From: Pokkaliibacter sp046614695
Lineage (GTDB): Bacteria > Pseudomonadota > Gammaproteobacteria > Pseudomonadales > Balneatricaceae
Direction of reading: 5' to 3'
DNA length: 64,000 nucleotides
Assembly: GCF_046614695.1 (NCBI RefSeq)
Contig: NZ_JBKKHQ010000025.1
Coordinates: 9,218-73,217, forward strand
Part shown: in pieces, positions 26,344-33,198 of the stretch
Layout of the letters: every line of letters begins with the position of its first letter
How positions within the stretch are numbered: position 1 is the stretch's first letter
Notes under the pieces: model-generated
What the model was told of the DNA's origin: nothing
What the model saw: only the letters and a program-made list of their open reading frames with translations
Database searches by the model: none
Program-made: the position numbers and the translations under genes

Positions 26344-26832
26344 TCAGAAAAACTGACGAAGACCCAACCCCATCGTCTGAGGAGAAGGAATACTTTTCTT
26401 TGTTGTGACGGTTTTTTCGCCGTTGAGTACCGATTCAATAGTCTCAGTGTGCTGCTGCACTCGACCGAGGAAGTCGGCAAGCTGCTCTTCCAGTTGGTCT
26501 GCTGTGGGTGTGACAAGCCTGAGGCCGTACTGGAAGTACAGTTTCTGTTCTTCGGGGTGAATGGCAAAGGTTCCTTCGCCTGACTCACGCTCAAGATAGT
26601 GTCGCTGCATGAGTGCGCTAAGTAGCCCAAGCTGTTGCTCCGCCTGGCTTGGTAGCATGTGCAGCAGGGGAGAGTAGAAAAACAGCTTTTCACTCTCGGG
26701 CATAAAGCTCAGATAACAGTCAGTACCGTTATTCAGCGACAGCCCCAGACTGTGATTTTCATCCAGTGTGCAGGCTGTCAGTCCATAGCGTTTACCCAGC
26801 AGGGCTAATGCTTCATTCAGTGCTTGTAGCAT
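26344..26832 (-). CDS. CesT-like type III secretion chaperone
   Basis: 162 residues, small, acidic and cytoplasmic. The pattern fits class I chaperones of type III effectors: N-terminal helix (LNEALALLGKRYGL), strands with TLDENHSLGLSLNNGTDCYLSF, a central helical stretch (LLHMLPSQAEQQLGLLSALMQ), further strands (GTFAIHPEEQKLYFQYGLRL) and a long C-terminal helix (ADQLEEQLADFLGRVQQHTETI). It is followed by a basic 25-residue tail beyond the usual domain end. First gene of a two-gene unit with the putative effector. AAGGAA lies 7 nt before the ATG. Its promoter is probably the hrp-box-like element at 26893-26921. Assignment rests on fold pattern, not on a catalytic motif. Confidence 0.65.
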   Translation of the reverse strand: MLQALNEALALLGKRYGLTACTLDENHSLGLSLNNGTDCYLSFMPESEKLFFYSPLLHMLPSQAEQQLGLLSALMQRHYLERESGEGTFAIHPEEQKLYFQYGLRLVTPTADQLEEQLADFLGRVQQHTETIESVLNGEKTVTTKKSIPSPQTMGLGLRQFF

Positions 26833-26892
26833 TCATCTGTTCCTTTCAAAAAACCGCGGCTTGAAAGTAAACGACGGCATGAATCTCAGGTT

Positions 26893-26921
26893 TTTGTGAG
26901 GGTGACGTTAATCGAGGTTCC
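26893..26921 (-). promoter_or_regulatory. hrp-box-like promoter upstream of the chaperone-effector pair
   Basis: Read on the minus strand: GGAACC, 16-nt spacer, TCACAAA. This fits the HrpL-type (ECF sigma) hrp box GGAACC-N15/16-CACNNA except that the base before CAC is T rather than C. The -10 part lies about 60 nt before the chaperone ATG. Sigma-E-type ECF promoters also start with GGAAC, so an envelope-stress sigma is an alternative. Confidence 0.5.
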
Positions 26922-26992
26922 CACCGAATGATGACAGTTATGAGAGCGCTGATACCCTGCTGTCAGCTTGGTGTCAGGCCAGAGTTGGCGGG

Positions 26993-27034
26993 CTATTGTG
27001 GGTAATGGTGGATATCCACCACCGGTCGCAATAG
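26993..27034. promoter_or_regulatory. 42-bp two-tier dyad, candidate activator site
   Basis: CTATTG (26993-26998), 7 nt, perfect 16-bp palindrome TGGTGGATATCCACCA (27006-27021), 7 nt, CAATAG (27029-27034). Both tiers share one centre, about 118 nt upstream of the GC of the sigma-54 -12 element. The outer half-site CTATTGTG is identical to that at 22624-22631. Confidence 0.55.
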
Positions 27035-27117
27035 TGGGTGGGGGATTTCAACCATTCGACCAAGGTCTAAGAGGGTTTTTTTATAATAAACTCAACAAAA
27101 ACAATGGTTTAAATTTC

Positions 27118-27133
27118 TGGCACGGCGAATGCA
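27118..27133 (+). promoter_or_regulatory. Sigma-54 promoter of the PepSY-like gene
   Basis: TGGCACG-GCGA-ATGCA matches the consensus TGGCACG-N4-TTGCW at all but one position (A for T in the -12 element), with correct GG/GC spacing. It predicts a start near 27144, about 78 nt before the ATG. Confidence 0.7.
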
Positions 27134-27221
27134 ATTACTTAAGTGACTCTCTGGTCATCCTCCCGTCCACGTAATGGCATGGGGCGGGAGGATTCTCCAG
27201 AACGAAGTGGAGGAAATGACT

Positions 27222-27482
27222 ATGTTAAAACATCGCGCTGTTGCCACTTATGTAGCTGCTGTCCTGTTCTCTGGCGGTGGCATGGCTGAAGCAGAAGCCG
27301 GAGTCACTCCGGAAAATATCCAACGTACCGCGCTGGATTCTCATCCTGGTAAGCTGCGTAAAGCCGTCAAAGTTCACAAAGGTGGACTGGATGTGTGGCA
27401 GGTTGAAATCCACGGCAAAGATGACATGGACCACACCCTGTTCTATAACGCCGAAAATGGTCGCGAGCTGAGCTTCAGCTGA
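27222..27482 (+). CDS. Small secreted PepSY-like protein
   Basis: 86 residues. A signal peptide (MLKHRAVATYVAAVLFSGGGMAEA) precedes one PepSY-like unit: VTPENIQRTALDSHPGKLRKA, then GGLDVWQVEIHGKDD and LFYNAENGREL, matching the pattern alpha-helix, PG-x-hydrophobic strand, yeVeik strand, vDa.tGe. Such proteins are periplasmic and often stress- or protease-associated; the exact role is unknown. ATG 27222 was chosen because GGAGG ends 8 nt upstream; ATG 27216 is too close. Preceded by a sigma-54 promoter and followed by a terminator, so it is a single-gene unit, likely under the NtrC-class regulator at 24258. Confidence 0.8.
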   Translation: MLKHRAVATYVAAVLFSGGGMAEAEAGVTPENIQRTALDSHPGKLRKAVKVHKGGLDVWQVEIHGKDDMDHTLFYNAENGRELSFS

Positions 27483-27617
27483 TCGGGAGTGAAGGGTTTC
27501 CTTCCTCCCCAACGATTTCTGTTTGCAGTGCCGTGCCTCCCCTGAAATCGATATTGGCACTGTGAACGACACCGCCCAAGCTATACTCCCTTCATAGCAT
27601 GGTTTTTAACGAGTATT

Positions 27618-27643
27618 ACCCCGTTTTTAACGGGGTTTTTTTA
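27618..27643 (+). terminator. Rho-independent terminator after the PepSY-like gene
   Basis: ACCCCGTT-ttt-AACGGGGT followed by seven T, just before dedA. Confidence 0.9.
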
Positions 27644-27660
27644 TGTCTGAGGGTTGAGGT

Positions 27661-28194
27661 ATGGATTGGCAGCATTGGGTGGCCACCTATGGCTACTATG
27701 CCGTTGCTGTGGGCACTCTGCTTGAAGGTGAAACCGTATTACTGCTTGCGGGCGTGGCGGTTTCACACGGTATTCTAAAGTTTGATTATGTGCTTCTGAC
27801 CGCTATCTTTTGCAGCTTTGTGGGTGATCAGAGCTGGTTTAGTTTGGGGCGCTACGCTGGCATCAGTTACTTCTCCCGCTGGCCATCGGCGCATGCGCGC
27901 ATTGAGAAAATGCGCGGGCTGATTCATCGCTACCATGCCCCTCTGATTATTGTGAATCGCTTTTTGTACGGCCTGAGATCCATTGGACCGGCGCTCTTTG
28001 GTACCACCTCATTACCCCAATGGAAATTTGCCTGCTTTAACCTGCTTGGGGCGCTACTTTGGTCCTGGCTGATTCTGCTGGTGGGTATTGGCGCACATCA
28101 ACTCTGGCAATCCGTCGGACACTGGGTGATTCCGGTGATTGCCAGCGTGCTGGTGCTGCTCTTTATTGTCTGGAAGTGGCGACGCGTGCGCTAG
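27661..28194 (+). CDS. DedA family inner-membrane protein
   Basis: 177 residues with several membrane helices. Family features: LEGETVLLLAGVAVSHG near the start (E and P/G positions of the re-entrant loop), FVGDQSWFSLGRYAG, and NRFLYGLRSIGPALFGTTSLPQWKFACFN with conserved Arg residues. DedA proteins are linked to flipping of undecaprenyl phosphate or phospholipid and to membrane homeostasis. The stop overlaps the convergent downstream gene by 4 nt. Confidence 0.9.
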   Translation: MDWQHWVATYGYYAVAVGTLLEGETVLLLAGVAVSHGILKFDYVLLTAIFCSFVGDQSWFSLGRYAGISYFSRWPSAHARIEKMRGLIHRYHAPLIIVNRFLYGLRSIGPALFGTTSLPQWKFACFNLLGALLWSWLILLVGIGAHQLWQSVGHWVIPVIASVLVLLFIVWKWRRVR

Positions 28195-28553
28195 TTAAGG
28201 CGGTGAAGCGGCAGTGCCATAGGCATGCCGACATAACCTTGCTGGCGGTTGTGGGCGCGTAACATCACCTGATCGACGTTGTCGGGAATCTCAATGCCAT
28301 CGAGGGAATCCTGAATCGCCTCACTCTCATTCCCGTGAGGGATGTCGTGATAGGCGAGGAGTAACCCGTCTCTGCTGCGTAATTCCCAGCGATCAAGATG
28401 GGCTGGAGATTGAGTGGTGCCTGCATAGAGCAGGATATGGCATTTCCAGGTGCCGTCCCGGCATTGGCAGACTTCGGCATCCAGTACACCACCCAGAGAC
28501 AAACACGGATCGACCGACATTAACTGACTCAGGGTATTCAAGTCGCGTAGCAT
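28191..28553 (-). CDS. Hypothetical protein
   Basis: 120 residues, cytoplasmic by composition, no recognised family. Early Cys residues (VDPCLSLG, EVCQCRDGTWKC) are followed by a strand-rich middle (LDRWELRSRDGLLLAYHDIP). ATG 28553 has AAGGAG 8 nt upstream, supporting real expression; a TTG one codon earlier is less likely. It converges with and slightly overlaps dedA and is divergent from the EamA transporter. Confidence 0.65.
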   Translation of the reverse strand: MLRDLNTLSQLMSVDPCLSLGGVLDAEVCQCRDGTWKCHILLYAGTTQSPAHLDRWELRSRDGLLLAYHDIPHGNESEAIQDSLDGIEIPDNVDQVMLRAHNRQQGYVGMPMALPLHRLN

Positions 28554-28637
28554 CAATCGAACTCCTTGCAGGTGGCCTGTTTTTATTCTGGCGCCGTTTT
28601 CGCTGGGGCTGGGCGCGGATCATTGTTCTGGTCTATC

Positions 28638-28738
28638 GAACACTCGTTCTAATAAAGTATGTTCGCCCTTGGCTAAAGTGCACGTTCATCATCTGGAATT
28701 ATCTGTAATCTTTTGCTGCTAACGTGTGAATTACACAC
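28638..28738. promoter_or_regulatory. Two operator-like dyads upstream of the EamA transporter
   Basis: GAAC-actc-GTTC (28638-28649) and GTGTG-aatta-CACAC (28724-28738). Both look like repressor half-site pairs in the divergent intergenic region 28554-28779. No regulator gene is adjacent. Confidence 0.35.
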
Positions 28739-28779
28739 ATGCGCAGGAATAATGCCGTGTTTCACGCCGAGTCGACCCT

Positions 28780-29664
28780 ATGAATTCCCCTCTTTTGCTG
28801 AGTCTTGTGCCCTGGCTGTTCGTGGTGCTCTGGAGCACCGGCTTTATCGGTGCCAAGTTCGGCCTGCCTTATGTTGAGCCTTTCAACTTTTTATTCATTC
28901 GCATGCTGCTGACTCTTGGCGTATTTGCCTTGCTGATTCTCATCAAGCGCACTTCCTGGCCGACGCGTCGGCAGATAGGCCATCAGCTGGTCGTTGGTGC
29001 GCTGGTGCATGGGTTGTATCTCGGTGGTGTGTTTGCGGCGATTCAGGCAGGGCTGCCTGCCGGGATGACGGCCATCATTGTCGGGACGCAACCGCTGGTC
29101 ACCGCGCTGGTTGCCCGCCTCTGGCTGAATGAGCGTTTAAATAGCCTGCAGATGGGCGGAGTCGCTCTCGGATTGGTGGGTGTTGTACTGGTGGTGATGG
29201 GGCGCGGTAGTGAGACAACCCTCAATGTTGCCGGCGTATTGTGGGCTCTGGCGGCACTGGTGGGTATGTGTATTGGCACGCTCTATCAGAAGCGCTTCAG
29301 CGGTGGCGCACCTTTGCTGACCGGTACCTTCTGTCAGTATGTGTCCGCAGCACTGCTTACCGGCGTGATGAGCTTCAGCCTTGAGACACGTGAGGTGGTC
29401 TGGAGCGCTAATCTTGTCATGGCGCTGGGCTGGTTAGTGATTGGTCTTTCCCTGGCCGCGATTCTGCTGTTGATGGTAATGATTCAGCAGGGTGAGGCTT
29501 CAAAGGTGGCCAGCTACTTCTATCTGGTGCCGCCTTTGACCGCAGTGGAAGGTTGGCTTTTGTTTGATGAGCATCTGAGCCTGGTCAGCATTAGCGGTAT
29601 GTTACTGGCTACACTGGCAGTCTGGCTGGTTGTCGCCAGAAAACCGGCGGAATCTAAAGCCTGA
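28780..29664 (+). CDS. DMT superfamily (EamA) transporter
   Basis: 294 residues with about ten membrane helices in two EamA repeats. Typical signatures: WSTGFIGAKFGLPYVEPFNFLFIRM in repeat 1, IVGTQPLVTALVARLWLNERL closing it, and YFYLVPPLTAVEGWLLFDEHLS in repeat 2. The family exports or imports small metabolites such as amino acids or nucleotide precursors; the substrate cannot be told from sequence. Single gene. Confidence 0.9.
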   Translation: MNSPLLLSLVPWLFVVLWSTGFIGAKFGLPYVEPFNFLFIRMLLTLGVFALLILIKRTSWPTRRQIGHQLVVGALVHGLYLGGVFAAIQAGLPAGMTAIIVGTQPLVTALVARLWLNERLNSLQMGGVALGLVGVVLVVMGRGSETTLNVAGVLWALAALVGMCIGTLYQKRFSGGAPLLTGTFCQYVSAALLTGVMSFSLETREVVWSANLVMALGWLVIGLSLAAILLLMVMIQQGEASKVASYFYLVPPLTAVEGWLLFDEHLSLVSISGMLLATLAVWLVVARKPAESKA

Positions 29665-29675
29665 AATATCTCTGT

Positions 29676-29734
29676 TCACTGGATACCAGCTCAAATCTGC
29701 GGTGGGTACGCTTGGCTGTGTCGGTATCCAGTGA
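29676..29734. repeat. 12-bp perfect inverted repeat between convergent genes
   Basis: TCACTGGATACC (29676-29687) and GGTATCCAGTGA (29723-29734) separated by 35 nt. It lies between the EamA gene and cyaY and has no T-tract. It could act as a long-loop hairpin at the 3' ends of both convergent transcripts. Confidence 0.6.
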
Positions 29735-29758
29735 GATCAGTGTCTGAAAATGGCCGTG

Positions 29759-30079
29759 TTATTGGAAGCTGAAGGCCAGGGTTTCACCGGCCTGATCCTT
29801 AAACGCTTCGGTCAGTCGTGAAGACAGCGTGCCACCTTTCTTGTTCTCCACCCACTCACCCTCTTGCCAGTCAAAATGGAAACCGTCCTGACGGGTCGCC
29901 AGCCACAGCTGTTTCACTGGCGTCTGACGGGTCAGAATGATGCGGCTGCCATTTTCACAGATGACGGTTAACACGCCGTTGTTCAGATCCACATCCAGAT
30001 CGGTTTCAGCGTCATCCAGCAGGCTTTCCACCTGATCCAGAGTTTCATCGACGAGCTGGTGGAATTCGCTTTCGTTCAT
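29759..30079 (-). CDS. cyaY: Iron-sulfur assembly protein CyaY (frataxin)
   Basis: 106 residues. Bacterial frataxin binds iron and modulates IscS during Fe-S cluster assembly. Visible: acidic N-terminal helix (ETLDQVESLLDDAETDLDVD), then LNNGVLTVICENGSRIILTRQTPVKQLWLA, and HFDWQEGEWV. Length is that of bacterial CyaY. Divergent from the lptM-lysA cluster, as in many gammaproteobacteria. Confidence 0.96.
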   Translation of the reverse strand: MNESEFHQLVDETLDQVESLLDDAETDLDVDLNNGVLTVICENGSRIILTRQTPVKQLWLATRQDGFHFDWQEGEWVENKKGGTLSSRLTEAFKDQAGETLAFSFQ

Positions 30080-30137
30080 GTCTGACTCCTGTATAACTAA
30101 TAGGCATCTTCGGGTGGGAGTGGTGCCGTTGAGGGGC

Positions 30138-30143
30138 TATAAT
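30138..30143 (+). promoter_or_regulatory. Candidate -10 box of the lptM-lysA-dapF cluster
   Basis: Consensus TATAAT in the divergent cyaY/lptM gap, 62 nt before lptM. No good -35 hexamer at 17 nt (TGGGAG there), so only partial support. Confidence 0.4.
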
Positions 30144-30204
30144 CCCGCTCTGAATGCCACTTGCCTGCGCCAAGCGACAGGCTAAACCCCGAGGATTTCG
30201 ACTG

Positions 30205-30321
30205 ATGCGTATTGTATGTGCCTTGCTGATTCTCTCCAGCATTTTTATTGCCGGATGTGGTAACAAGGGTCCCTTGTACATGCCGCAGCAGGATTCCTCA
30301 ACGGCAACGTCGGCGCAATAA
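30205..30321 (+). CDS. lptM: LPS translocon maturation chaperone LptM (YifL lipoprotein)
   Basis: A 38-residue lipoprotein. The signal peptide MRIVCALLILSSIFIAGC has a lipobox (IAGC) giving a lipidated Cys18. It is followed by GNKGPLYMP, the hallmark of YifL/LptM, which assists oxidation and assembly of LptD in the outer membrane. GAGGATTT lies just upstream. Position immediately before lysA is conserved in gammaproteobacteria. Confidence 0.93.
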   Translation: MRIVCALLILSSIFIAGCGNKGPLYMPQQDSSTATSAQ

Positions 30322-30398
30322 CGCCGCGTACTCACAAATTTGGTGGGCTGGTGACGCCAGCGTACCTTTACATGCTTTTGCAGTTACGAGAATACACC

Positions 30399-31661
30399 AT
30401 GGAATGTATCAGCCTGCGCCAGGGCGAGCTTCATCTGGATAACCTGTCCCTGAGCACGGTCGCCGAAAAATATGGCACGCCGCTGTATGTCTATTCGCGG
30501 TCGGCAATCGAGCAGGCCTACCGACGCTACACCGATGCGCTGGGTGACTATCCTTCTCTGGTCTGTTTCGCCGTCAAGGCCAACTCTAACCAGGCGGTGT
30601 TAAACGTCATGGCGCGACTGGGCGCAGGCTTTGACATTGTCTCTGGCGGTGAGCTTGAGCGAGTACTGGCCGCAGGCGGTCAGCCGGATCGCATTGTGTT
30701 CTCAGGCCTTGGCAAGCAGGAATGGGAAATTCGCCGTGCCCTGGATGTCGGCATCAAGTGCTTTAACGTCGAGTCGGAAGCCGAGCTTTATCGCATTCAG
30801 GACGTGGCCGCCAAAATGGGCGTGCGTGCCCCGATTTCACTGCGTGTGAATCCTGATGTGGATGCTGGCACTCATCCCTATATTTCCACCGGCATGAAAG
30901 AGAACAAGTTCGGCATCGATATCGCGGTGGCTCCGGTTCTCTATCGTCAGGCCAAGGCACTGACCCATTTGCACCTTGTTGGTGTTGATTGTCATATCGG
31001 CTCCCAGCTGACGGATGTTCAGCCTTTCCTGGATGCCCTTGAGCGTCTGCTGGTATTTATCGATCTGTTGAAAGCCGATGGCATTGAGCTGCATCACCTC
31101 GATATTGGTGGTGGTCTGGGTGTGCGCTACAAGGATGAAGTACCGCCTGCGCCAGCGGATTATCTTGGCAAAGTGCTTGAGCGTATCAAGCCTCTTGGCC
31201 TTGAGCTGATCATGGAGCCGGGCCGCTCCATCGTCGCCAATGCCGGTGTCTTGCTGACCCGCGTTGAGTACCTGAAGCCCACTGAACATAAAAACTTTGC
31301 CATCATTGATGGCGCGATGAATGACCTGATTCGTCCGTCCCTGTATTCCGCCTGGATGGCGATTGATCCGGTGCGTCCTCGTCAGGGTGAGGCGCGTGAA
31401 TGGGACATCGTCGGGCCAGTGTGCGAAAGCTCTGACTTCCTGGGCAAGAACCGCTCCATGGTGTTGGAAGCCGGTGATTTGCTGGCGGTACGCTCCGCGG
31501 GTGCCTATGGTTTTGTCATGGCCTCGACCTACAACACGCGCCCGCTGGCGGCAGAAGTGATGGTCGATAACGACAAGGACTACCTGATTCGTGAGCGTCA
31601 GATCCTTGAGAATATCTGGCAGGGTGAGCATATGCTGCCTGCAGACGACGTACAGGGCTAA
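30399..31661 (+). CDS. lysA: Diaminopimelate decarboxylase
   Basis: 420-residue PLP enzyme making L-lysine from meso-diaminopimelate. Motifs: FAVKANSNQAVL with the PLP-binding Lys, HIGSQLT, DIGGGLGV, EPGRSIVANAG, and the active-site Cys in GPVCESSDFLG, plus AGAYGFVMASTYN. ATG 30399 (MECISLRQGELHLDNL) was chosen since family members start here; the frame extends upstream to 30351. dapF follows after 5 nt. Confidence 0.97.
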   Translation: MECISLRQGELHLDNLSLSTVAEKYGTPLYVYSRSAIEQAYRRYTDALGDYPSLVCFAVKANSNQAVLNVMARLGAGFDIVSGGELERVLAAGGQPDRIVFSGLGKQEWEIRRALDVGIKCFNVESEAELYRIQDVAAKMGVRAPISLRVNPDVDAGTHPYISTGMKENKFGIDIAVAPVLYRQAKALTHLHLVGVDCHIGSQLTDVQPFLDALERLLVFIDLLKADGIELHHLDIGGGLGVRYKDEVPPAPADYLGKVLERIKPLGLELIMEPGRSIVANAGVLLTRVEYLKPTEHKNFAIIDGAMNDLIRPSLYSAWMAIDPVRPRQGEAREWDIVGPVCESSDFLGKNRSMVLEAGDLLAVRSAGAYGFVMASTYNTRPLAAEVMVDNDKDYLIRERQILENIWQGEHMLPADDVQG

Positions 31662-31666
31662 GCACG

Positions 31667-32497
31667 GTGTTAATCAGATTTACCAAAATGCATGGTCTGG
31701 GTAACGACTTCGTTGTACTGGATCTGGTCACACAGCGACTGACACTCAGTAATGAGCAGGTCAAACGTCTGGGCGACCGTAACCGTGGGATCGGCTTTGA
31801 TCAGCTGCTCATCGTCGAGCCACCGAGCCATCCTGAGCTCGACTTTCGCTATCGCATCTACAATACCGATGGCTCTGAGGTTGAGCAGTGCGGCAACGGT
31901 GCCCGCTGTTTTGCCCGTTTCGTCAAAGAAAAGCGTCTGACCGCCAAACGCGAGATTCGTGTCGAAACCGCCAAGGGCGTGATTGAGCTTCAGTTTACGG
32001 AAGACAATCAGGTGCGTGTGGATATGGGCGCTCCTTTTCTTGAACCGGCAGAAGTCCCCTTCGTGGCTGAGACAAAATCCGGCACCTATGACGTGGAAAC
32101 CTCTCAGGGCGTCGTGACCTTGTCGGCAATTTCCATGGGGAATCCTCATGGTGTGCTGCTGGTCGATTCTGTCGATACCGCGCCGGTACTGACACTGGGG
32201 CCGGAGCTGGAAAAGCATCCACGTTTCCCCAAGAAGGCAAATATTGGCTTTCTGGAAATCGTCTCCCGTAAGGAAGCTCGTTTGCGGGTATTTGAGCGCG
32301 GTGTTGGTGAGACTCAGGCCTGTGGCAGTGGCGCTTGTGCGGCGATGGTGGCAGGGCGTCTCCGTGGCTTGCTGGATGAAGAGGCTGTGATCCATCTCAC
32401 CGGCGGTGACCTTACTTTGTCGTGGGCAGGCCAGGGCGAATCGGTGATGATGACCGGCCCGGCGACGACCGTCTTTGAGGGACAGATTCACTTATGA
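31667..32497 (+). CDS. dapF: Diaminopimelate epimerase
   Basis: 276 residues. PLP-independent epimerase converting LL- to meso-diaminopimelate for lysine and peptidoglycan. Catalytic Cys pair: EQCGNGARCFARF and ETQACGSGACAAM. It begins (GTG) LIRFTKMHGLGNDFVVLD, matching the family. GTG start is 5 nt after lysA. Overlaps the DUF484 gene by 4 nt (ATGA). Confidence 0.97.
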   Translation: MLIRFTKMHGLGNDFVVLDLVTQRLTLSNEQVKRLGDRNRGIGFDQLLIVEPPSHPELDFRYRIYNTDGSEVEQCGNGARCFARFVKEKRLTAKREIRVETAKGVIELQFTEDNQVRVDMGAPFLEPAEVPFVAETKSGTYDVETSQGVVTLSAISMGNPHGVLLVDSVDTAPVLTLGPELEKHPRFPKKANIGFLEIVSRKEARLRVFERGVGETQACGSGACAAMVAGRLRGLLDEEAVIHLTGGDLTLSWAGQGESVMMTGPATTVFEGQIHL

Positions 32498-33198
32498 CAA
32501 GCAAGGCGAAATCTCAGCAGAGCCCGGAATTACTGACAGCCGAGCAGGTTGCCGAATATCTGCAGGCTCATCCGGAGTTCTTCGTGGAGCAGCCTGAGCT
32601 GCTGGAAGAGCTGCGGATTCCGCACGAATGTGGCCCGGCCATTTCTCTGGTCGAGCGTCAGTTGCTGCAGCTGAGAGAGCGCACTGCCATTCAGTCCCGC
32701 CGGTTGGAGGAAATGATCACCACCGCGCGGGAAAATGATCTTATTTTCGAGAAGACCCGTCGACTGGTGCTGGGTGTATTGCAGGCCGATACGCTGGAGG
32801 CGATGGCGCGGGTGCTGGATCGCCATCTGTGCTTTGAGCTTCGCGCTGATCGCTGCGAACTGCTGATTCTGGATGATGAGGATTCCTGGGTGGCGCCCGG
32901 TGTTCGCCGGGTTGAGCGTCAGGAAGCCATGACCATCATTGGCAGTCTGGTGGACTCGCGCTGGGCTATCTGTGGTGAACTCAGTGACGAAGAGAAAGAC
33001 TATCTTTTTGTCCACGACTGCCAGCGCATCGGCTCGGTGGCGCTGGTGCCACTGATTGTCGATGATGTCACCCTCGGTGTACTGGCGATGGGCAGTTATG
33101 ATCGCCAGTTGTTTCACTCCAGCCTCGGCACTTTGTTCCTCGACTATGTGGGTGAAGTGCTGACCCTGAGCCTGCCTCGTTTGCTGGATCATGAATAA
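32494..33198 (+). CDS. DUF484 family protein
   Basis: 234 residues, cytoplasmic. N-terminal LTAEQVAEYLQAHPEFFVEQPELLEELRIPHECGPAISLVERQ is the DUF484 signature, followed by a coiled region and a GAF-like domain (VGSYDRQLFHSSLGTLFLDYVGEVL near the end). Function not established; the gene always lies between dapF and xerC in this cluster. ATGA overlap upstream, 8-nt overlap with xerC. Confidence 0.93.
   Translation: MTSKAKSQQSPELLTAEQVAEYLQAHPEFFVEQPELLEELRIPHECGPAISLVERQLLQLRERTAIQSRRLEEMITTARENDLIFEKTRRLVLGVLQADTLEAMARVLDRHLCFELRADRCELLILDDEDSWVAPGVRRVERQEAMTIIGSLVDSRWAICGELSDEEKDYLFVHDCQRIGSVALVPLIVDDVTLGVLAMGSYDRQLFHSSLGTLFLDYVGEVLTLSLPRLLDHE

Larger units (their letters stand above)
26833..27221. 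other. Divergent regulatory region between chaperone and PepSY-like genes
   Basis: 389 nt without a credible gene. It holds, from left to right, the minus-strand hrp-box-like element (26893-26921), a 42-bp symmetrical dyad (26993-27034), an A/T-rich stretch (about 27075-27115), and a plus-strand sigma-54 promoter (27118-27133). Confidence 0.55.

Noticed and set aside
27075..27115. IHF site between the dyad and the sigma-54 promoter
   Set aside because: The stretch is A/T-rich but no good match to WATCAA-N4-TTR was found on either strand.
28638..28649. GAAC-N4-GTTC as an SOS (LexA) box
   Set aside because: This form is the Gram-positive SOS box; gammaproteobacterial LexA sites are CTGT-N8-ACAG, so it is kept only as an unspecified operator-like dyad.
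30837..31631. 264-residue minus-strand open frame
   Set aside because: Antisense to lysA; conserved motifs are on the other strand.
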